From: Branchiostoma floridae
Taxonomy: Eukaryota > Chordata > Leptocardii > Amphioxiformes > Branchiostomatidae
Assembly: GCF_000003815.2 (NCBI RefSeq)
Contig: NC_049996.1
Location: forward strand, 15,698,427 to 15,762,426
Length of the DNA: 64,000 bases
Reading direction: 5' to 3'
Shown here: positions 23,314 through 34,690 of the stretch, one piece after another
Position numbering within the stretch: the stretch's first letter is position 1
Layout of the letters: every line of letters begins with the position of its first letter
Made by a program: the position numbers and the translations under genes
Notes under the pieces: model-generated
The model's database searches: none
Seen by the model: only the letters and a program-made list of their open reading frames with translations
Told to the model about the DNA's origin: nothing

Positions 23314-23643
23314 CAGGGCTTTAGCCAGCTCATTTTTTTTTCCGTCAGCCAATTACAATCGTCGCGAAAACCGCGAAAATTAATTAGAACGGCTTAACCC
23401 GAGACCTTGAAAAACGGGTTTTAATGAGATTATCGTATGCGAAAGGGCACCGACACACATTGTCAACAATCATAACAATAGCAAAACAAACAGTGTGTGG
23501 CTTTTCCGACCGTGGACAGCGTCCCCAAGCCGCCTGTAGCTTCCACCAAGGATTTTCGTCCGTCAAGGTTGACGGATTGGTTTTAAAATTTTTCTGTCGG
23601 ACGCAGCAAATTGACGGAAAAACGGACGCTTGCGGGAGCCCTG
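23314..23643 (-). mobile_element. hAT-like MITE, CAGGGCTCTAGCCAGC family, copy 2
   Basis: Inverted relative of 1606-1894 (shared GGTTGACGG, ACAGGCGGCTTGGGGACGC, CGCATA and GTTTTCGCG words) with perfect 8-bp target repeats TATCTAAC at 23306-23313 and 23644-23651. Termini are CAGGGCTTTAGCCAGC and GCGGGAGCCCTG. Confidence 0.92.
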
Positions 23644-25540
23644 TATCTAACCGATAAGTAATTGGTTTCGCATGGGACTCAATGTGCCCGGCGCAGGTAG
23701 GTATAAACATGGCCTTTTGAAAACAATAGCCCATCCAATGGCTGGCGATGTTGTGAAATGGACTCTGCCCAGACAAATTAGCCTCCACAGGTCGCTGGAA
23801 AAAAAGTGAAAAATGGCCAAATAAAACAGAAAACATGCCAGAGGAGTTGGATGGCTGAGGAGTACAGTTTGCAACCATGCTGGCCAACACTCCTAGGCTA
23901 GACTTTTATTCCTAACTTGCAATGGCCAAAGTCCCCTAATTCGGCCGGGCGGGAGTTTGGTACAGACTACAGATAAACTGTGACTTGTTGTTAATGGTAC
24001 CAAGCATTTTTATAATGTAGGGGGTATGGAAGACGTAGTAACATTTCGCCCCTTAGTAAGATAATGTCGGCTCACATACTTAAGAAAAAAAAAATCATGA
24101 GTATTAAGCCCTGCAAGGACTAGTTTCATAGATAGAGTTATGATATTTTCTGCTTCTAATAAGTCTTGTTGTATGTATGTCACTACACTAGCCACTTAGT
24201 ACTTGACGTTACCTGGGCATCCTGCCAGCATGCATTGTCTAAGTCAGCCGCTAGGGGGCATGGCTGTACCAGGTTTTGTGTCAGTACAAATATAGAGAAC
24301 AAACTCATTGTGCTATGCCCACCCCTCCAATAGGCACAATTTAACCTAGCAGATGTAGGATCCAACTTTGGTATATAATCTATACATGTATTTTGCTGTG
24401 ACTTTTTAGAGGTGAACGTTTTTTTCTCAACGTGGCTGCAATTGAGCGTTTCTTCACTGGCTCTGTGGTACTGGTAAATTTTAAAATTTTTGCTTGCGCT
24501 TTTAGTTTTTGCAGTGACGGCTTAATACTGTGGACATATGCTCTATAATATTGTGTTTCTACGATTGTTTCAGCTGTGAACTCAAAGATACAGGAAACTC
24601 TTGACTTCGAAATGATTGAGAACTTTACTACTAGCATAAACTTAAATGTACGTGCAGTAACCTTTTCAAGGGACGTATGTGTATGGGTGATATTAAAAGT
24701 TCCTTTCTAATTAGCATATGATGAAAACTTACATACATTTACATGAAACATATTTGTTATTTATTACACAGCATTCCACAACATCTCCATCTATTATTAT
24801 CAAAATACCCTGTTCCTTACATCACCAGGAATATCAATATATAAAATCTATAGGATACTTTAGCTATGGAAACATGCATATTTAGCTTTGGATACAACAT
24901 ATATATGTATGACATAACATATAAACTTCAAATATCCTATACAATTTGATATACAATACTATCTGTTTATAACATCAATATACAAGTCTTGTTCATCGAA
25001 TGGTTTCCAGATTGATAAAGAATAAATGCATATAATAAGTGCATATAAGCATATAAAGTAGGATTATAATAAGTTCAGATTACATTCAAGAATTTGATGA
25101 TGTACAGTAAGGATTTCTATACACCGTCAAGACTCAAGATGGTGGAAAGTTCACGTTTTTACGTTACTGATGTCTGTTTTTCATCAATCGTCCCCATCAT
25201 TTGACAGGATGACACCAGAGGGCGATGAATCAATATATGTGTCCAATTATCTATAATTAAGTGATTGTGTCTGTCCCGATGACCCATAATGGCAGTGCTT
25301 TACCTTTTATCTCAAACAAGGTTTTCCTTTAGCCATTATTAATTCATGGTCCTGGCTTCTTAGAATGGACAAAATGGCATGATGTGGAACAGTTGAATTC
25401 CACAGGGACAGGTTATACCGAGTTAAGGTGACAATGTTTGTTGCGGGACCACCTTTGGTTGCCCACTTGTCATTTTGTTGTGTTTTGCTTCAATAGTATA
25501 CAAAATATACAAACTTTTGTAAGAAAGTGATGAACATAGA

Positions 25541-25725
25541 TCTCCAAGCAGAGCTTAGGCTCCGGCTGTTTTTAACGTTTTTTAGTCGTTTTTATCGGGC
25601 TTTCTATTTTGTCATGTTCTTGAAGTCCGCCAGCCAGTTAAGTTTTGACAATACAATATACAATACAAAATAGAAAGCCCGATAAAAACTAAAAAAACAG
25701 CCGCAGCATAACCTCTGCTTGGAGA
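25541..25725. mobile_element. CTCCAAGCAGAGG foldback, copy 2
   Basis: Arms TCTCCAAGCAGAGCTTAGGC and GCATAACCTCTGCTTGGAGA around the shared AGTCGTTTTTATCGGGCTTTC/GAAAGCCCGATAAAAACT core. Confidence 0.82.
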
Positions 25726-26588
25726 GTATATGAACGTACTGTGATATACAACTTTACAGAAACACACTATTCACTCTTAAATTTAACTAATGTAACATTT
25801 TTTACTCTACATAGTACTTACAATTACATCTTTTTCACAAACATTTTGTAATCGTTAAAGACCATATTCACATCTTAATATCATCTAAATATCATACTTT
25901 CTTTTACATGAACAATGACTAATTCAAGTCATTATTAGCCCTTCTGTATATTACATGTATTTAATAGACTATTTTCATATCTTTTGTTAATTTCGATATA
26001 CGCAATGTTCATTTACTTTACAGTTTCGGATACACGTCATTTAAAAGGTACTAATTACAGCTCAGCAGTTTAGTTAAGAACACTATCACTAACATATGAA
26101 GCTATGTCTTGCTATCTATTCTACAATTACTTCTTTCACGCAGAAAATAGCCATTTATAATCGACAAGTCTGTCGAAACAAGAAGTTTTTGAAAGACAAG
26201 CAGTAGGACCACAGAGCCCCAAATGCGCATGCCGTTTACAGAACACGTCTGAAAACATGTCATAGTACATACATTTATGGAAACACCCAGCAAATTTCCA
26301 TACACGCAATCCATCGAAGCATCTGGAATTCCCCAGCACAGAAAATATTGTCCATTGAAAATATCGTCATTTTCACTTCTCCGGATCAACAGTCGTCCAT
26401 TTGTGTGAGTCTTTTTTATGAGTTCGTCACATGGTTGTCGTTTCTTTAATACAGACTTGAAACAATACACATGTGCAACATGCAAAACGAATGTGTCAAA
26501 ACGTATGTATGTTTGAATGTGTCAAAACGTATGTTTCTGAACCTGACATTTCGTCTGGATCAGTTTTCAGATACCCTCAAATACTCCA

Positions 26589-26759
26589 CTCCGATACTCT
26601 GGATCAGTTTTTGACATGTTTTGGCCGTTTTTGTCGGACTGTCTATTTTATACCGTTTGCGTCTGACCAGCGGCCACACGAAGAAAGCAGTACAAAATAG
26701 AAAGACCGACAGTAACACTTTTAACGCGTCAAAAACAGCCGGAGCCCTGCTTGGAGAGT
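26589..26759. mobile_element. CTCCAAGCAG foldback, copy 3 (degenerate)
   Basis: Core GTTTTTGTCGGACTGTCTATTTT / AAAATAGAAAGACCGACAGT and right end GCCCTGCTTGGAGA. The left end is eroded. Confidence 0.65.
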
Positions 26760-27046
26760 CTTAAAATTAAGATACAGTACAGTTGTCGGAAAGGTCGTTA
26801 AAAATAACAGATTGTGTTGAAACTATGACGTTGGCCGTGAAGTTCACATCTGTGCACGTTCTGGAAAAGTTAAACTGTAGTATCCAACAAGAAAATTGGA
26901 TGTACCAAAATTTTCGACTGAATATATATAGCCCAGTCTTTCGAAAATCCCATAAGTCCAATTTGGGTTAGAGATTGCAGTTTAACTTTTCCAGAATGTC
27001 TTCTACCAACACAGATGAACTTTCATGTTATTTGTGCAGGTGGTTG

Positions 27047-27172
27047 TCAGTCCAGTGTGTATATCCGCAGGATGTCCTCCAGGTACCTGTTGCGCCGTCC
27101 GGTCGGTCTGTCTATTGGAAAGAGTTCACTCGTCTCGGCTGTCGTTTCGTCTTGGTCGTAGATTTGTCCTGA
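27047..27172 (-). CDS. Possible alternative terminal exon
   Basis: A TTTCGTTTCAG acceptor precedes 41 codons (GQIYDQDETTAETSELFPID... to IYTLD, stop at 27047). It lies 600 bp downstream of the coiled-coil gene on the same strand with codon-like composition. The phase needed (one base carried over) does not fit the best upstream donor at 27792, so the link is unproven. Confidence 0.3.
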   Translation of the reverse strand, partial: SGQIYDQDETTAETSELFPIDRPTGRRNRYLEDILRIYTLD

Positions 27173-27645
27173 AACGAAAGACAATGTGCAACATGCAAAA
27201 TGAATGTGCAAAAAGTACTTTAAATTTGCGAAAAGAAAGTTCAAGAGCTTTGACACCGGTGATCTTAAGAAACGTCTTTTAGTGATATAGAATTGTGCGT
27301 TTGGGGGCTTGTGTTATTCCCTCATACTGTACACCTTTTTGTTGACGAATACAGTTTATCAATCACTGCTGTTTTAGCACCATATACATTCTCCTTTAAA
27401 TGATTTTTGGCGACGCCTTATGGGCGGAAGCTGACATTTACAAGTCATTGGGTCACCTCGCGTAGACTATAGGATAAGTTTGTAGTAGCCTAATACAAAT
27501 TTATATCTAAATTTAGTGTATCCAAAACTAAATTGTTTTAGAAATTATGGAACAGATTATTGTTAAAACCACCGAGACAAAGAATCGTTACACCTGCCAT
27601 TGCTCAATTATAGGGCCAACGTAAAAATGCGGTGCACTGTTCATT

Positions 27646-29619
27646 CTATTGCAACATCTTGTTTCCGCACTTATTATCAAGTTCGGGAAGACTTTCGAAT
27701 CGAGCTGTTTGGGGTTTGATATATCTCCGTATGACTTCGTGCGTGTGAACACCGAACTCTGGCACCCAAATCCAACGCCCAGGCAAAGTTACCTGTGACG
27801 TACTCGATGTCATGTCGTCATCAAAAGATGCGTAGTTGTCGTCTGGCGTCATCGTTGCCTGCGCAGTCTTGTCGAGGTCCGGTTCGCTCTGCGTCTTTGT
27901 CGCCTCAATCTTGAGCGGGATCTTGGACTTGACCGACGTTTTGGGTTCCTTCTCTCTCTGTAAGTTGCCGCGACCGTTGATATTGTTGGTGTTCCGGAAA
28001 CAGAAGACGCACGCGCGATAGGTGGTTTGCGTTCCCCTGTTCTTTGAACTCGGCCTCTCGTCCGCCATGTCACACATGACTCCTACCGACTGCTGTTGGT
28101 GCTGCATGGTCGACATCTGGATGTCCATCATAGCGATTTCCAGTCTCTCCATGGCCCAGGCCTTCTCTCGTCTCGTCTTCTCCAGAAGCTTGGACAGATG
28201 CGCGGTCCGGGTCCTCTCGATATCTCGTTCCTCCAGTGCCTGTTCGTTCTGCAACATGAGATACTCGTGTTCCCGTTCCAGCTCCACGTGGCTGCTGAAG
28301 CTCTCGTCTATTTTTCTCTCGGCTCGCTCCGCCCGTAGCTTCAGTCCCTTGTTTTCTTCCACCAGCCGTTCTTTCTCGATCTCAAGACTGTCCTTTCCTC
28401 TTTGCGCCTCGCGAACAATCGCGCTCATATCGTCTTCCAGCTCAATTTTCTCTTTCATTAACTCCTTCTGCTTCTTTTCGAGGATCTCTGCTTTGGATTT
28501 GTAAGTGTCTCTTTCTTGTTCGATGATGTCTTTCTCTTGGAGAGCGCGGTTCTTGGCAGATTTGAGGTCGTCGTTTTCTTTCTTAAGTTCCGAGACGTTT
28601 TTCTCCAGAGTTACGTACAGAGACGCGGCGGAGTCCCGCTCACGAAGGGTATTCTCCTTCTGTCTCTCTAGAAGGTCTTTCTCCCTTTGGAGTTTTTGTA
28701 GAGTTACTGAAAGCGAGAATGCAAAACAGTTATTGAAAACAGACGGTCACCGAAACTTAAAGCTGTGGTTGTGCAAAACGAGTGTCTTCACTCAACGAAA
28801 CGGTATACGTTATAAGTTTAACTAACGGGTTTTTCCTCTCAAAAATCATCTAAAATTCGGTTTCATTTGCCCAGTGCTATGCATTGACATCGATACCAGG
28901 ATTCCGAAGCCCCAAACCCTTGCGTTGAATCGCTTTCAAGGACAAAACTTCAATAAACATGTAACCAAGCCTTTTCTAATTCAACCCTCATACAAAGCAA
29001 CATAACCCTTATTTAGATAGATTAATGCATTACAGTTAGACGTTAATTGAACTGCAAAATAGTCACCCTAAAAAGTCTGATAGAGGCAAGAATTAGCCTG
29101 AGTACCATCCTCCGTAGTGACAGCTGGTTCATTCTTTGGCTTGCTAACTGCGGTTTATAGCAAATGAAAATACTGAGCCATCGGTCACTACGGAGGATAG
29201 TACTCAAGCTAGGTAAGAATGACCAAACCAGATAAAGAATAAACAAACAAACAAACAAACAAACCTTTCAGTCCCTTGGCCTCATCCTTCGCCTCGTCAG
29301 CCTGTCTCACCGCCGTGCTCTCCTGTTTCTTAGAATCTTCAAGTCTCCTTGTCATCACCGCAAGACGATGACTGACATCATCGAACGCCCGACTGTTCTT
29401 TCTTGTAGACATGGCTATCTTCTTCTTCTGCTCCGCGATGTCTTCCACCTTCAGCTTCCACTGCTTGTTCTTTTTCTCAAGTTGTTTGATCTTCTCCGTC
29501 AGATCGGCGATGTTCTTTTCGTACTGGGCTGCCTTCTTCTGTAACCGCTGCTGCTCCGCGCCCGAATAAAACTCCTCGTGTAATTGGACTATTTTCGGCG
29601 TCTCCACAGCGGTCGTCAT
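27646..29619 (-). CDS. Unrecognised coiled-coil protein (2 exons)
   Basis: Exons 29619-29265 and 28706-27646 join in phase to give 471 aa. The ATG at 29619 (ATCACCATGA) is chosen because no ATG precedes it in frame. Residues about 10-335 are heptad-rich, strongly charged coiled coil (runs of K/E/R/Q/L, e.g. KIKQLEKKNKQWKLK and LEEERD-like blocks). The last ~130 residues are disordered, ending in a distinctive GRWIWVPEFGVHTHEVIRRYI patch that may be a short conserved module. No catalytic motif, signal peptide or membrane segment is seen. A GTAACT donor at 27792 (TSQ|V) could link to an alternative last exon. Cilium/centrosome proteins often look like this, but no family is recognised. Confidence 0.75.
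28000..28020. other. Possible minor variant region, no separate feature
   Basis: Within exon 2 of the coiled-coil gene; nothing beyond the coding sequence is visible. Confidence 0.1.
29094..29210. mobile_element. Foldback element in coiled-coil gene intron
   Basis: Arms AGCCTGAGTACCATCCTCCG..AGTGAC and GTCACTACGGAGGATAGTAC..AAGCT. Non-coding, between the two exons. Confidence 0.8.
29241..29264 (-). repeat. (GTTT)n directly at the splice donor of the coiled-coil gene
   Basis: The intron begins AAG|GTTTGTTTGTTTGTTTGTTT: six GTTT units starting at the donor itself. The donor therefore departs from the usual GTRAGT. Confidence 0.8.
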
Positions 29620-30408
29620 GGTGATAACAAACCAGGGCGAGCGTGAGGTTTGCCAATTTTCGGTCAATTATCCAATATCCAGCGATGTCCAACCTTTGAG
29701 GAATCACAGCCCTCTTGTTGTCCCTTGTGGCCGACAGACAAAAGAAAAGGTCCCCTGAGGAGGAAAAGAACTTGAATTATTGAAAACACATAAAGTAACT
29801 TGTCAGATTGATGTTTTTGATGAATGTTCTTAATGAAACCCCAGGAGAAGTGACGAAGCAAAAATGTTGTATGCCCTAGCAACAACACGTACCGGACACC
29901 ACTAAACAGATGCAACGGAATGACGACACCGTGTCATCAATTGTATGTGTGTTACATAACACGATTAAATCTCAGAATTACTTTTTTAAAAACCTAGGCT
30001 TCTGAGCCCCTGTATATTCTTTTTCCCTGCTGTTACTAAATGATTTCTTTCTTTTTTTGCACAAATAAGCCATAAACACGCAATAAGCAGTTACGACGCC
30101 AATAAAAAACGCCAATGGTGTCCAAAATGAAGAAATCGAAACAAATTTCGCATATTTTCTTTTCAGAGGAACGTATACGCAAAGGATGGCTAACTTGATC
30201 GTATCTTGAGCGGCTTGATTCAGAACTTTGGTTTTTACCAAGAAGTCTAAGGGCAGGGTACATCAAGAACTTTTTACAAGTACATGTAATAGTAACAGAT
30301 ACAGACAAAACCTATCACTACTGACGAAGATTTGAAGACTGATAACGTGGCTTATCTACAAAACGCGACTCTCGGAACAGCCACATTTTCACTATTACAA
30401 TAAATTAC

Positions 30409-30470
30409 ATATTGAAGATTTTCCACTGTCTTACATTTAGTGTTGTAAGACATTGGAAAATCTTCAATAT
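30409..30470. repeat. Perfect-stem hairpin, 62 bp
   Basis: ATATTGAAGATTTTCCA and TGGAAAATCTTCAATAT pair, with GTCTTACA/TGTAAGAC extending the stem; the loop is short. The following CAACACAGATGAGCTTTCATG repeats at about 27008. Confidence 0.85.
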
Positions 30471-30999
30471 TTACTACATCAACACAGATGAGCTTTCATG
30501 CTAATACAATAAATTACCATCGAACAAACGTTGCAATTGTTCAAGTTCAGCCCACTTTTTAAGTGAGGACCCAGGCAGAGTAGTCCGTGTGTGGTTATTT
30601 ACACTATTGAAGGGCCCATGGCCAGCTTAAAAACACACTTCTCGGCAATTGCGCAAGTAACGACAACAGCTGGTTGTCATGGAAAGGCAAAACAGCTGGT
30701 TGCCATAGAGATACTATCCCATGACTCCATGCGACGGAAACGTCATGTCCGTGACTTTGCCATTGGCAATGGCACATGTTGTCAATCAATGTGATGTGTT
30801 TCAGCCTCAGTTTGCTCCTGTATGTTAAGATCTTACCCCTTACCCCTAGTAGTGCCAATTTTTTTTCTATTATAAAGACAAACTTAAATATTGTGAAGCC
30901 ACATGTACCGTAGCTGACACATGTAGTGTAGCATGAAGTAGTGCTAAAGCAATGAATGGTTATATAATTAGGGCTGCAATCAAATTCAAGATATCGGAG

Positions 31000-31260
31000 T
31001 CATGTGGTCGTCTGCAAAACTTTGCATGATATTCGGCCCACAACCTATAGGTCCTGGGCTCGAATCCTGTCATGCAACCGATCTTGTGCCCTTGGAAAAG
31101 GTACATTTCACGACATTAGTTGCAGATGTATGGCAGTGGAAGGAATGGGTTGGGTTCCGCCAACACCGTGCCCATTATCACACAACTCACTGTCCCTACG
31201 GCCTAAAAGACTGTTGGGCTACCTTACCTGTTTTTCTTTGTATAAAGCACTGAAAAAAAA
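31000..31260 (+). mobile_element. tRNA-SINE-like element
   Basis: A B-box-like GGGCTCGAATCC (31056-31067), followed by CATGCAACCGATCTTGTGCCCTTGGAAAAGG and a TTGTATAAAGCACTGAAAAAAAATAA tail, as in widespread invertebrate tRNA-derived SINEs. A clear A box is not seen. Confidence 0.55.
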
Positions 31261-32307
31261 TAAGTTTGTCCAAAAGTAAAGAAAGAGGATTTTAGAAATA
31301 GGCTAAGATTATCTTACCGTGGTCAGCTTATATCAACACTCCCTTGCTGGAAACATCAGTCTTTCTTAAGAGACACTCTTCAGTAGAACAGTTATCAAAT
31401 CGTTTGGCCACAGTCTATGTCTAGTCAGGGAGGTTTAAACGGTTCTAGTTCACGTCGTGTGGTCGTGTCGTATATGTACAGTAGAACATATCCATGTTTG
31501 TGTGTACAGTGCAGGTGCAAATTGCTTGGCGATCGCTTGTGTAGAAACCCTGCCCATGTTTACACTAATAACAGAGCAGGTGGGAATGTTGGGACCAGTA
31601 CTTAGTACTTACTTGTACATGTTGATGTCTCATTTGATTATTTGAGTGGCCTGCAACAATGCTTCTTTGTCTACTGAATACTCAACTTCTCGCGTCATTT
31701 TCGGCATGACACTGGTCATTTCTTGGATTGTTGTGTTTTTGTTTTGTCTGAACCAGTGAACTTGGCTTTTAAACTGAGATCCTCATACGAATGTTTACGT
31801 TGTTAGTCATCGTCCGGCTTCTAAATTCTTGCTGAAGGTCTGTCACTCCTGTAACTTTTGCTCAACTCTCTTCATTCTTTAATTTCGGTACATAGTGATG
31901 TAAATAAAAGGAAGCGCACATACACATGCATTCATACACATTTCATGATGAACTGTACACATTGCTGAAATTGCCACCTCTACAGTACAGTCATAAACTA
32001 GGCCTAATCTCATTGTTACACATATACATGGACGTAACTGCCAATGAAACTAATGTAGTAGTAATTTCTGATACGGACAATACATTGTACATGTACCTTT
32101 AACCTCATAAACTACCAATGAAAGGATTATTGTAGTTGTAATTTCTGATACAGACAATAAAGTGAATTTGATGATGTACAGATTTTACCTTTACGCCCAA
32201 CACTAAATCACGCATCAATGATTTTACCGCCACGTGTCATTGCGTAACATTTAAACCAACCACGGCACGTGCCGGACGGGACGATTCACACGTCAGTCAA
32301 AATATGG

Positions 32308-32322
32308 CGTTGCTAGGCAACG
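32308..32322. promoter_or_regulatory. Perfect RFX X-box palindrome
   Basis: CGTTGCTAGGCAACG contains GTTGCTAGGCAAC, an ideal RFX X-box of the type found in promoters of ciliary genes. A palindromic E-box GGCACGTGCC lies about 35-45 bp upstream (32266-32275) and CACGTCA at 32288. It lies 2.7 kb upstream of the coiled-coil gene ATG, so it may mark that gene's distal promoter. Confidence 0.55.
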
Positions 32323-32376
32323 TAGTGTTGACAGACCAAGGTTTCGTGATGGTAGCAGAGGTAGCCTCCATAGCAG

Positions 32377-32536
32377 GCTTCGGTAGTATCTAAGCAGATT
32401 CTCGGTGGCATATCAGATAGTATCGAAGTCGGTCAAGGAGTATAGTGGTCGGCCAGAGGAGGTCCGCTGGTCGCATACACACCTCTGCCAGCTTTGATAC
32501 TATCTTATGCTACCGTAGGATCTGTTTGGAGATTAG
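32377..32536. mobile_element. TCTCCAAGCAGATCC foldback, copy 2
   Basis: Right arm GATACTATCTTATGCTACCG..GTTTGGAGATTAGG is strong; left arm eroded. Related to 11583-11754. Confidence 0.65.
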
Positions 32537-32713
32537 GCTTCTGGGCTAGATTCTGTTTTCTTTTCTTTTCTTTTTTTGCTGATCGTGTGCTGTTTTCTGA
32601 GTGTTACTGGACATGCATCTAGCTAAAAGGAAAGACATTTTGATTCACTCTTGCGTTTAGAGGATGCGTCATGAAGAAATGGCCGGAGCGGTCCTGCTAT
32701 GGCAACCGGACGT

Positions 32714-32793
32714 AGTCTCCAAGCAGAGGTTAGGCCCGATGAAAACGACTAAAAAACGTTAAAAAAAGTCAGAGCCTAACCTCTGCTTGGAGA
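32714..32793. mobile_element. CTCCAAGCAGAGG foldback, short copy
   Basis: Ends TCTCCAAGCAGAGGTTAGGC and GCCTAACCTCTGCTTGGAGA in only 80 bp. Confidence 0.8.
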
Positions 32794-33271
32794 GTAAACC
32801 TCATGAGCCTCACAGGCGTGTTCGCCCTTCAATGACTCATAGAAGACACAGGTCTTCAAGTCAACGAGCTCCGCTCTGTAATATGATACTGAACAGGACT
32901 TCTCTACAGAGGATGAACTGAACTGAACTGAACTGAACTTGCATCTAAAAGACTGATTCAATGCAGGCTGTAGGACGCAACAATAAAACCCATACACAAT
33001 CAGAGAACAGCATACAACAATCACAAAAAGAGTCCATTCTAGAAAAATGCTTTAAGACCCCATGACAGCTTGGATAAATTCCGTTTGTGTACTTGGGGCA
33101 ATCTAAATATTATGATAGTTCTATGGCAGAAAGAAGACACATGTAGACCTTCAGCATTGATCTGTTTATATAAAAGAAACGTACGAAGTTCCTTGTCATT
33201 AAAAGAAGTTTTGTATCAATACCCGTATTGACTTTGTACTAGATGAATCACACGGCCGGCGGAGGTATCTA

Positions 33272-33522
33272 AAGGTGGTATCTCACTGCACTTCGGGCAC
33301 CGGTGCGGCACTGTGGCGTTCATTCATTGCGACACCGTTGTGTTATTTTCGCAGATTTTTTTTGGTAATCTAGATATTGCGTAGTACGTAAAATTGTGAC
33401 TTAGAAGACAACAAAATGCACAAAACGTAAGAAATTAGTTCTTCATCTCTGGAATTCGTTGGATAATCTTTCGAACCCCGCAGTGCCACACCGGTGCCCC
33501 AAGTGCAGTGAGATACCACCTT
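33272..33522. mobile_element. AAGGTGGTATCTCACTGCACTT-ended element
   Basis: Ends AAGGTGGTATCTCACTGCAC and GTGCAGTGAGATACCACCTT with inner GGGCACCGGTGCGGCACTG complementarity. No protein. Confidence 0.85.
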
Positions 33523-33995
33523 GACAGAGTCATACGGTCTTTGTTTAAAATGCCCGACTCTGTGAGTGATTTATTTTGTATAATGTTAATATCAAGGCCA
33601 TTGAATTGTTAATCCTTGGTAATATATGTACGTACATGGGTGTCTAACCTCCATCGACATACGCACAGGCTGAACTTTGTTCAACATTTTGGCTTTAAAT
33701 TTCCAACCAATTGCACGTTAACAATGACTGACGGCGAAATTGATATTCCCCATTTATTTCCATTGCCAATAGATATTGATTCGAGATAATCATACATATT
33801 ACACACATAGATTTGAACAGTCTCTTTCAGGTTCCACATGTCGATGGAAATACATTTGGTATATTAGAAATTGGCCAAATAGGCAGATACAGTAACACAC
33901 TAGAGGGGTTGGCCGGCCCAAAACTAATTAGTTTGAAACATACTACCGGAGAACTGTACTTTGGGCCAGTTGATCCCTCTGGTGTGTTATCTTAC

Positions 33996-34194
33996 TCTCC
34001 AGGCAGAGGTTAGGCTTCGGCTGTTTTTCTAACGTTTTTTAAGTCGTTTTTATCGGGCTTTCTATTTTTTATTTTATCTCTCTGTGTCAAAACATTTTGC
34101 TGGCGTACTTAAAGAAAAATGACAAAATAAAAAGCCCGATAAAGACGACTAAAAAAACGTTAAAAACAGCCGGGGCCTAACCTCTGCTTGGAGA
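33996..34194. mobile_element. CTCCAAGCAGAGG foldback, full-length copy
   Basis: Ends TCTCCAGGCAGAGGTTAGGC and GGCCTAACCTCTGCTTGGAGA with long arms around AGTCGTTTTTATCGGGCTTT and AAAGCCCGATAAAGACGACT. Best-preserved member. Confidence 0.85.
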
Positions 34195-34364
34195 GTAACT
34201 TATCTGTCTATATAAACGAATTTCTACTATTTCTAGCGACATGTTGAGCCTGGTAGTGACCAATCTTTGTATACGTTCATAGATTTTGTGGTAAGGGTGG
34301 TTGACACAGAACCTGGAGGTAAGTATACTGAGTTCGAATGCCTAGAAATCCCAATGTTCTAGCC

Positions 34365-34690
34365 CTAGCTAGAGGCGGTTATTGGCCATACGAACGGCGC
34401 TACATCCTCACTCAACTTTGAGATGTAAATGAGTTGCTAGCTTCAATAAGGGCCGTCCCTCGGATAGGACGATAACGTTAAACAGAGCTCTCATCTTTTA
34501 GATGAGCGACACCTCGAGCATGTAAAAGAACCCACCACACTTTAATATCGAAAAGAGTAGGGGTCCTTTCCTGGTGACAGCGGATCAATTAAATCTGCCC
34601 TATATATATATATATATGCAGCTTGTAGTGTTCAGTACAAACCTGGGTGTGTCTTCTAAATCTAAGAATAAAAAAGGGCTGTAACATGAT
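34365..34690 (+). mobile_element. SINE-like dispersed repeat
   Basis: Contains GGGCCGTCCCTCGGATAGGAC, GCATGTAAAAGAACCCACCACACTT and TCGAAAAGAGTAGGGGTCCTT in order, words I know from common dispersed repeats of marine deuterostomes. A TATATATATA run lies near the 3' end. Confidence 0.5.

Larger units (their letters stand above)
22660..27046. other. Gene-poor stretch downstream of NDUFB3
   Basis: Apart from the NDUFB3 3' UTR there is one hAT-like element (23314-23643), foldback elements at 25541-25725 and 26589-26759, an inverted-repeat pair around 26838-27021 and AT-rich unique sequence. A 127-codon open frame at 26102-26485 (minus) lacks an ATG and a recognisable family. Confidence 0.6.

Noticed and set aside
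26102-26485. 127-codon minus-strand frame
   Set aside because: Starts at TTG with no acceptor of quality, contains a low-complexity tail, and shows no homology I recognise; it might be a non-coding region with chance openness.
28000-28020. A possible separate feature inside coiled-coil exon 2
   Set aside because: Nothing apart from the coding sequence is supported; the low-confidence placeholder entry there should be ignored.
29978-30241. 87-codon minus-strand frame with one hydrophobic segment
   Set aside because: It begins at TTG, not ATG, has no splice partner and no recognisable family.
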